DNA of 64,000 bases from Ctena decussata. Its lineage: Eukaryota > Mollusca > Bivalvia > Lucinida > Lucinidae. Every line of letters starts with the position of its first letter. Within the stretch, counting starts at the first letter, position 1. The notes beneath the pieces are model-generated. The model worked only from the letters and a program-made list of their open reading frames with translations. It had not been told where the DNA came from and searched no databases. The stretch spans positions 1,436,001 to 1,500,000 of the forward strand of contig OZ022501.1 of assembly GCA_963989385.1 (NCBI GenBank). The letters are read 5' to 3'. Shown here one piece after another: positions 58,099 to 64,000 of the stretch. A program made the translations under genes and the position numbers.

Positions 58099-58671
58099 GA
58101 CTCCTTCATGAAAGGTGAACACTAGTCCAGGCACTCCACTGAGCGCACGAACAGATAAACGTTTGTACAAACACAAAATTATACAAATTTATGCCCACAA
58201 CCACGTACACTCTTAAGCGTTTTGGCTGGCACGGAAAAGCAAAATGCATACATGTACCTGTTTTCCACAACACGAAAATAAGACTGATGGACTCGTGCAT
58301 GCGGTTCTAGCATCTGTTATCCGGTGGTATTTTTCGGACAGAAACTCGCATTTCTGTTTCATTTATGACCCTTACTATAATGACTGCAGAGGGAGCAAAT
58401 AACACCATTAGCGTGTTTTCCTGCAGCCGTATTACTTGGGGAAAATCCACTATAGAGGGGAAAAACGGCTATGAAAAAACACGTATAGTAGATTTTCCAC
58501 GGGAAAATTGGCTATATAGTCATATTTCCGCGCGGGGGGGGGGTGGGGGGGGGGGGGAGAATTCTACTATATAGCCATTTTTCCGGTAAGAAATTCTACT
58601 ATGAAAAATTCATAGTCATTTTTTTTCCGGGAAGGAAAACTACTAGAGGGGGAAAGCCACTCTCTGACAGC

Positions 58672-58829
58672 GGCAATCGAAAACGCTCTTAACAATCGAT
58701 TAACGCGGATCAAAAACCGTTAGAAACAGCGTTTTCACTTGCAAATTGGCGATAATTTGCAATCGAAAACGCTGTTTCCAATGATTTTTGATCCGCACTC
58801 GTCGACTGCATGAGCGTTTTTGATTGCCA
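58672..58829. mobile_element. Fold-back with CAATCGAAAACGCT ends
   Basis: CAATCGAAAACGCTC at the left and GAGCGTTTTTGATTGCC at the right, plus inner GCGGATCAAAAACCG / TTTTTGATCCGC arms. ~160 bp, 85 bp from exon 2 of copy B. Confidence 0.65.
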
Positions 58830-58913
58830 CCTATCCGGTGGGAGGTATTAAACTGAGGAGAAGATTACATAGATATGTTTTCTTATCATTGTAAAAAAAT
58901 GATATATTCTCAC

Positions 58914-59093
58914 CGCACCAGAGTCGGCCAGAGGCGTCACACTTAGCGTCGTTGAATCTCGTTTCTTTACCCTCCTCTACTTTCACTAAGGTCGTTGTTT
59001 TCTTGGAGTCCCAGTCAAAGTGTGACACAGTCTGGCCAAGACCAATCAGATAGCCGCCTTTACGACATGGCACTATGAAGGATACAGACTGAT
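58914..59093 (-). CDS. rgn: Regucalcin-like copy B, exon 2
   Basis: 180-bp phase 1-1 exon. The acceptor CTTCAG is at 59094-59095 and the donor GTGAGA follows 58914. It carries KGGYLIGLG, SHFDW and RFNDAKCD. Exon 1 is not found between 59094 and 64000. In copy A it lies 866 bp upstream of exon 2, so copy B either has a longer first intron or has lost exon 1. Confidence 0.92.
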
Positions 59094-59906
59094 CTGAAGC
59101 AAATTCCAGTTTGATAAGTAATATTAGGCAATCAGTTATCAGTTGCAACATTTAGAGTCTGCAAACACATATATCATACAGTTGAAACGTAAAGATTATT
59201 GTCTATCCGAGACTCCTTTGACAACCCTAGGGTCTGTGTTGCGTTCTTGGGATTTACTGGAAAGGTCTTCAGACCTTTCCACTGTGTTCACTTTACAAGC
59301 AGGGCATTTTAATCTGGTTCTGCATTTATCTATAATACTAAATAAACGAAGTAACGCATAAACTGCAAAATTGGTGGCATTTTCAAACGTAATTTCTATA
59401 CTGGTTCCTTCGCATATTGCTATCATTGATAATTTCGGTTAGCGTGTGTTTTAGTTTCACGTAGATTTAAAGAATTTGGGAATTCAATTCGTCTTTCATT
59501 TTAAATTCTCCCAAGTATTTTTCTAGAAACTTCGACTATTGATCGAATTTTTTTGTCAACAATGGGTGCGTTCGAGTGAAATTATCGTGTACTCGAATAC
59601 ACGTTTTAAATTAATCCGGTCGTTTCGGTTCTGCGTCGTTATATCGGCGCGCTGCTTAGCAAGTCCAAATTTAGCAGGTTCTAATGCAAAAATCCGACCC
59701 ATGGACGTACGTCATTCCCCATAAATAACGATTTATTTTTGTAGTTTTGCTCATATGTCTAAACGGATGAAGAACTAAATGGTCATAGTCCCGACGGCCC
59801 TGGCTCGAAACGACCCATTTTCTTCCAGAACGATAGTCAATACGAGTAGCCAATCGAACTCGCCCATTGAAGAATAAAGCTCAACGCACATGGTCTGTCG
59901 AAAAGT

Positions 59907-60003
59907 TGGACGGACACACGGCGCCAAGTGTGTGCGGCTATGGTTACGTACCGCTGAGCCACTTGGGGAACATCGTTAGGAGAATTCAAATTGAACTGAA
60001 CTT
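59907..60003 (+). repeat. Short dispersed repeat, copy 2 (ggacggacacacggcgcc)
   Basis: ~93% similar to 57817-57915, same orientation. 59100-59900 otherwise shows no gene. Confidence 0.6.
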
Positions 60004-60273
60004 TCGAAAAGACAAAGATTAAAAATGTCTAAGGTTAACACAAATGCGTCAGGTAAGAAAGGGCATTTTTTCCAGCGAAGCAGACAAATCGATTTCAATG
60101 ATTCAACGAAGCTAAATAAGCCTTTAGTCTTCAGAGGGCTTGAATATTTTCCCCCAAAACGTTCCAGGACCCAATTTTCCCAGAAAAACAAATTCCCAGG
60201 ACAGGTCACATAACCAAGATTTCAAACATTTATTACGGTAAGAAATTTCAAAAATCTTCTCCCCCAGAACCAC

Positions 60274-60540
60274 GCCGGGCCGCGTAGCGCAATCGGTAGG
60301 GCACCTGACTCATAAGTCAGAGGTCCTGGGTTCGAAACCCGGTCTGGCCACATACTTTCGTTTCTCCTTCCGCTGATTCAAGAAGGGCAGTTGTCAGTTA
60401 CTGGCGAAAGTATGTGCACTTAGTACTGGTTAACCGCTTAGGAGGTCTAAGCCTTCCCAGGAATAGTGTGGTTAGGTTAACTGACCGTCCCGACATGACA
60501 TTAGCTGTTTACTGTGGACGTTAAGCATCAAATCAACCAA
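60274..60540 (+). repeat. tRNA-Met-derived SINE, copy 3, with full target duplication
   Basis: The head mimics elongator tRNA-Met: D-arm TAGCGCAATCGGTAGGG (A box), anticodon arm CTGACTCATAAGTCAG with CAT, and B box GGGTTCGAAACCC. The body follows (tttcgtttctccttccgctg; gaatagtgtggttagg), then the tail aagcatcaaatcaacc. A 17-18-bp duplication (TTCTCCCCC(C)AGAACCAC) flanks it at 60257-60273 and 60541-60558. Pol III type 2 promoter elements are present. Confidence 0.92.
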
Positions 60541-60557
60541 TTCTCCCCCCAGAACCA

Positions 60558-60930
60558 CAAATCCTATGATCTTGAAACTTAGGATGTCGCATCAAGGACT
60601 CAAAAGCTCAACAAAATTTATATAAATGATGACCCGGGGATGACCTTGAACTGTTTTACGGTAAGGTCAACTTTTGAGTCACTTAGGTTTTTCTATAGGA
60701 AAAAGTGATAAAAAATAGATTTTTTTAGAAACAATGCAGTCAGCTACCTGAAAGTTTGTAGATACAGACAACTAATTAGGTAAATGAAGCTTTAGTGAGT
60801 ATTCATGGTAAAGGTCATATCTTCACCTGGGCCTAAGGCCATTTACATTGAAAAATCAAAACTCGCTTTTTTTTATATAAACTTGACCATCATGAAATAT
60901 TTCCGCGCTTGCGCGGGCTCTTTTCTAGTT
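60558..60930 (-). repeat. Pearl/HINE-like element, minus strand
   Basis: On the minus strand the end reads AACTAGAAAAGAGCCCGC followed by a short CGCGC..GCGCG hairpin, the same ACTAGA start as at 28978, 35831 and 50503. One or two core units with 'gatgaccttgaa' follow. The SINE inserted at its other end. Confidence 0.55.
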
Positions 60931-61865
60931 ACCCCTAAATCTGTCTTCGCCGCATAGAAAAAATCGATAAAGAGATGCCCAGTCCAAAATCACAGAGCTT
61001 GTTAAGGTACGGCAGGTAACAATATTTTTGCAAATTTTCACTGTATTGAATAACGTACGGCGTATTATTTCTTGTTGAGCATTGCGCATTTTATTCAGCA
61101 ACGAATGCATTTTTTGTGTAAATATGAATTGCCCTACTAAATCTCATTAGCAAACCAAAACTAGACAACAGCGTTTCGTTTCCCAATAGGTATTAAACAA
61201 TCAATTACGATACAGATAATGCGCCGTACCTTAGTAAGCACTAAAATTTGAAGCTGGGTTTAACTTTCTCTTTTTTTTTTTTGCATTATTCATGTTTGCA
61301 ATAAGCATTGTTTCACCTGATCTTATGAATAAGCTAACCGGAAATCATTTCTCTTTAGCCAATGAAATCCAACAGCCAAATAAGAATGGGTAAAATTGGT
61401 ACCTCAGCGTACACATGTGCTTGCTTTTTATAGCTTCCTTCTTTTTGAGGGACATGTAACACAACACATGTTGTGTTATTACTGCCCCTTATTGACCCAT
61501 CGGGCTGGGAGATTCATGGAGGCCCGGGCATGGAGGTAGGAGCGTCTAATTTCCTTTCAGCAAGTCAATGACTTGCCCACTGCCTATGATATAAACGACA
61601 AGACTCAAAGAGCCGAAATAGATGGGCCTATCCCTAACCTACGAGGACCCACTTAATCTAGCTGTTTCACCAAGCTGAGCAGGGCTTGCTCGAGTATTAC
61701 CGGTAACACTTCACTCAGATTCGAGTTCTATCCTGGCCCTAAACTTCTTCTATAAAGACTTTCGCCCAGTGATGCTGTGTTCACTGATTTTGTTTAACCA
61801 TTAAATCCAACATTTTTCGAAATGTAGTGATAGAGTATGATATGTATATAGAGGATCTTACATGA

Positions 61866-61985
61866 GTGCTCATGTATTATTGAATTTATTAAACGAGTTG
61901 GGGAAAAAGATAAGATGCGAGGCTTTGCCGAGCATCTCATCGGTTTTCCCCAACGAGTTTAATAAATTCAATAATACAGGAGCAC
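61866..61985. mobile_element. 120-bp fold-back MITE
   Basis: GTGCTCATGTATTATTG at the left and CAATAATACAGGAGCAC at the right. Inner arms TTTATTAAACGAGTTGGGG and inverse, around a GCGAGGCTTTGCCGAGC centre. 60931-61865 and 61990-62235 hold no recognisable gene. Confidence 0.8.
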
Positions 61986-62239
61986 GAATGCAAGATTCTA
62001 TTTATCATATGACACTAAATTCGCATTTTATAAGCAAAATTTGACTAAAACGTCACGATTTCGCCATTAGAAAACGCGACGTTTTTATGGACGTCAACGT
62101 ATAACGTTACGACGTAATTTGCATATTTAATCCACTAGTGGATTATCGTTTTTAATGCATGGCTTTATTACACTCTCAGATGCGACGTCATATGATAAAT
62201 TCATTTTCAGGTATTCATTTACGGTCTTGTTTTATTTAA

Positions 62240-63440
62240 TGGACTGACACCAGTCTAAGATTGCAGTAGCAGCACTGAAAAAGGAAGGTCTGCCGGAGTT
62301 GATAATATACATGTACCAGCTGAACATGTTCAAGCTGGCGGAGAGACCATGACTGATGTTTTAACAGAGATTTGTAAAAGATCTGGAGAACAAGAGAATG
62401 GCCTACCCCATGTCACTGATTATTAAACCCCCTAAATAGGGCAATCTACAGCTCCGTCAGAACTACAGAACTATCAGCCTTATCAGTCATTCGAGCAAAA
62501 TCATGCTGAAAGTCATCTTGAACAGGCTTAAACCCCAAGACGAACAGGTAATCGCTGAGGAACAGGCTGGGTTTAGAGCCGGGAGAAGCGCCACAGAACA
62601 GATCTTCGACCTCAGAATCCTGTGTGAAAAGTACCTCCAATATCAGCAAAACCTATACCGTTTCTTCATTGATTTAAAAGAAAAATCCTTCGACATGCGG
62701 TATGGGCCACCATGCAGAAGTACAATATCAGTGCAAATCTAGTTCGCACCACTGAGCAGCTCTACGATAAGGCTACAAGTGCAGTCCAGATGAATGAAAG
62801 CATAGGAGAATGGTTCATAAGAACATTTTGAGTTAGGCAAGGATGTCTCCTGTCACCCACTCTCTTCAGCATAAGTTATAAGATGGAGATAGTACTGAAG
62901 AGACAAAACTAATGACAAACAGCGCCAATGGCATCCAGAGAGAGAGATCAAGCCAAGTTAGAGAGATAGGAAAATACCTCTTGGATCAAAGGTGGAAATG
63001 ATGCGTTCCCTTGTCATTTCTGGTTTTTGTAAGCCTGTGAATCGTGGACCCTGACAGCAGAGTTAGAGAAAAGAATGCAGACCATGGAGATGAGATGCTT
63101 CCGAAGGTTACTGAACATTTTGTACAAGGACCACAAAACCAATGAGGAGGTTCGCAGAAAGATCCACGTAGCCATTGTAGAATAAGATGAACTCCTGACC
63201 ATGGTCAAGAAAAGGAAACTAAGGTGGTTTGGTCACATCTAAAGATATTCTGGTTAAGCGAAGACGATTCTACAAGACACAGTGAAAGGAAAAAGAAGAG
63301 GTAGACAGAAGAAGTGGGAAGACAATATTAAACAGTGGACAGGGTTGGATTTTGCAAGTTCAACTACAGCCAAGGCGAAAAGAAATTGCTGCGAAGTCAT
63401 CTGTGGTGTCCCAACGACCTTGCAAGGCTAATGGATAATA
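62240..63440 (+). pseudogene. Second LINE reverse transcriptase, heavily degraded
   Basis: Pieces of a non-LTR reverse transcriptase in order: the ILNRLKP...EEQAGFR palm entry (62501-62590), RSATEQIFDLR, a fragment with the RQGCLLSPTLF motif (62835-62870), then the C-terminal ESWTLTAELEKRMQ (63037-63078), TNEEVRRKIH and KRKLRWFGHI (63210-63240) blocks. The catalytic ADD region is deleted, and several stops and frameshifts are present. It belongs to a different LINE group from 37.1-39.1 kb, of the type with an RxxxWFGH C-terminus. Confidence 0.8.
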
Positions 63441-63576
63441 TAGAATAGAATAGATGCAGTCCACGTTTGTATTGGCGGTACGTATGCAAGTATTTGAAAC
63501 CTAAACGCAGTTGCAACTGGTTAAAAGAAATTGACAAATTAGTACAAGCATCGATATCACTAAATTGGGAATAAGA

Positions 63577-63848
63577 GCCGGGCCGCATAGCGCAATCGGT
63601 AGGGCACCTGACTCATAAGCCAGAGGTCCTGGGTTCTAAACCCGGTCTGGCCACATACTTTCGTTTCTCCTTCCGCTGATTCAAGAAGGGCAGTTGTCAG
63701 TTACTGGCGAAAGTATGTGCACTTAGTACTGGTTAACCGCTAAGGAGGTCTTAGCCTGCCCAGAAATAGTGCTGTTAGGTTAACCGACCGTCCCGACATG
63801 ACCTTAGCTGTTTACCGTGGACGTTAAGCATCAAATCAACCAACCAAA
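63577..63848 (+). repeat. tRNA-Met-derived SINE, copy 4, with target duplication
   Basis: Same head (anticodon arm CTGACTCATAAGCCAG) and body as copy 3, tail aaatcaaccaacc. An 11-bp duplication TG(G/C)GAATAAGA occurs at 63566-63576 and 63850-63860. Confidence 0.92.
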
Positions 63849-63949
63849 ATGCGAATAAGATCCATGACCATTGTGACTATTATCTGCATTGACTACCAAC
63901 AATCGCGCACCTGGTTATCAGAACTTTCATGTTCATACCAATTCTAGCA

Positions 63950-64000
63950 GCCCCGGTAGCTCTGTAAGTTAAGGGCTACTGATCTAGCTGTCCCTGGTTC
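63950..64000 (+). repeat. Start of a second tRNA-like SINE family, cut by the window edge
   Basis: CAGCCCCGGTAGCTCTGTAAG (A-box-like) and CTGTCCCTGGTTC (start of a B box). Resembles the minus-strand element at 9361-9495. Confidence 0.5.

Larger units (their letters stand above)
57438..58671. mobile_element. Insertion with CGGCTGTCAGAG ends and C-run/G-run subtermini
   Basis: Left end CGGCTGTCAGAGTG followed by a long C run (57463-57493). Right end is the inverse, with a long G run (58533-58558) and CTCTGACAGCGG. Short CTATATAG-type motifs occur near both ends. Copy A lacks it. The interior contains a 98-bp dispersed repeat (57817-57915) and the perfect palindrome at 58026-58098. Confidence 0.6.

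Noticed and set aside
60274..60350. Functional tRNA-Met gene
   Set aside because: The acceptor stem and D-arm carry mismatches, and the sequence continues into a 190-bp body with a tail and target duplications repeated in four copies, so it is a SINE.

Overview
The window is eukaryotic, repeat-rich DNA, most likely from a marine bivalve mollusc. Genes are split by GT-AG introns. There are several 'pearl'-type tandem-core elements (the non-autonomous Helentron-like class described in bivalves), tRNA-derived SINEs, non-LTR and LTR retroelements, and dozens of fold-back MITEs. The species assignment is inference; no rRNA or mitochondrial marker is present.

Host genes. Two tandem copies of a regucalcin/SMP-30 family gene lie on the minus strand. 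Copy A has five exons (35522 down to 1118). Its last exon is truncated, and its second intron is swollen to about 30 kb. Copy B shows exons 2-5 (59093 down to 52805) with an intact C-terminus; its exon 1 is not seen and probably lies beyond position 64000. Flanking repeats are shared in the same order (1-4630 and 33.55-35 kb against 51.36-59.1 kb), so the copies come from a segmental duplication. Each then gained its own insertions. One further possible host exon sits at 47518-47697 (minus).

Copy A intron 2 (4514-34319) holds two very large insertions whose empty sites can be read in copy B. The first is a 10.6-kb element (4634-15241) with ~72-bp inverted ends starting CAC and a 5-bp target duplication. 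The second is 18.2 kb (15365-33548). It contains a decayed Ty3/gypsy pol whose C-terminus carries a PHD finger, a 4.2-kb AT-rich segment bracketed by inverted C/G-rich ends, a zinc-finger/TatD-nuclease ORF broken by one in-frame TGA, an array of covarying DNA/RNA hairpins with apex CT-TCT-AG, a polypurine tract and a probable LTR start.

The strongest new signal joins these parts. The hairpin motif occurs in the gypsy pol, in the TatD ORF and about 12 times between the TatD stop and the polypurine tract. The same kind of hairpin is present in the host intron exactly where the 18.2-kb segment went in. The two ends of that segment, brought together, would form another such hairpin with a 21-bp stem. 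This looks like integration through hairpin loops (inference).

35.8-52 kb is intergenic and repeat-filled: a pearl-like array, a jockey/CR1-type LINE fragment, a 2.3-kb element with 21-bp palindrome arrays at both ends and 6-bp target duplications, a CACTG-ended MITE with a nested TA-flanked mariner-like element, and SINEs. 59-64 kb holds SINEs, fold-backs, a pearl-like element and a degraded second LINE.
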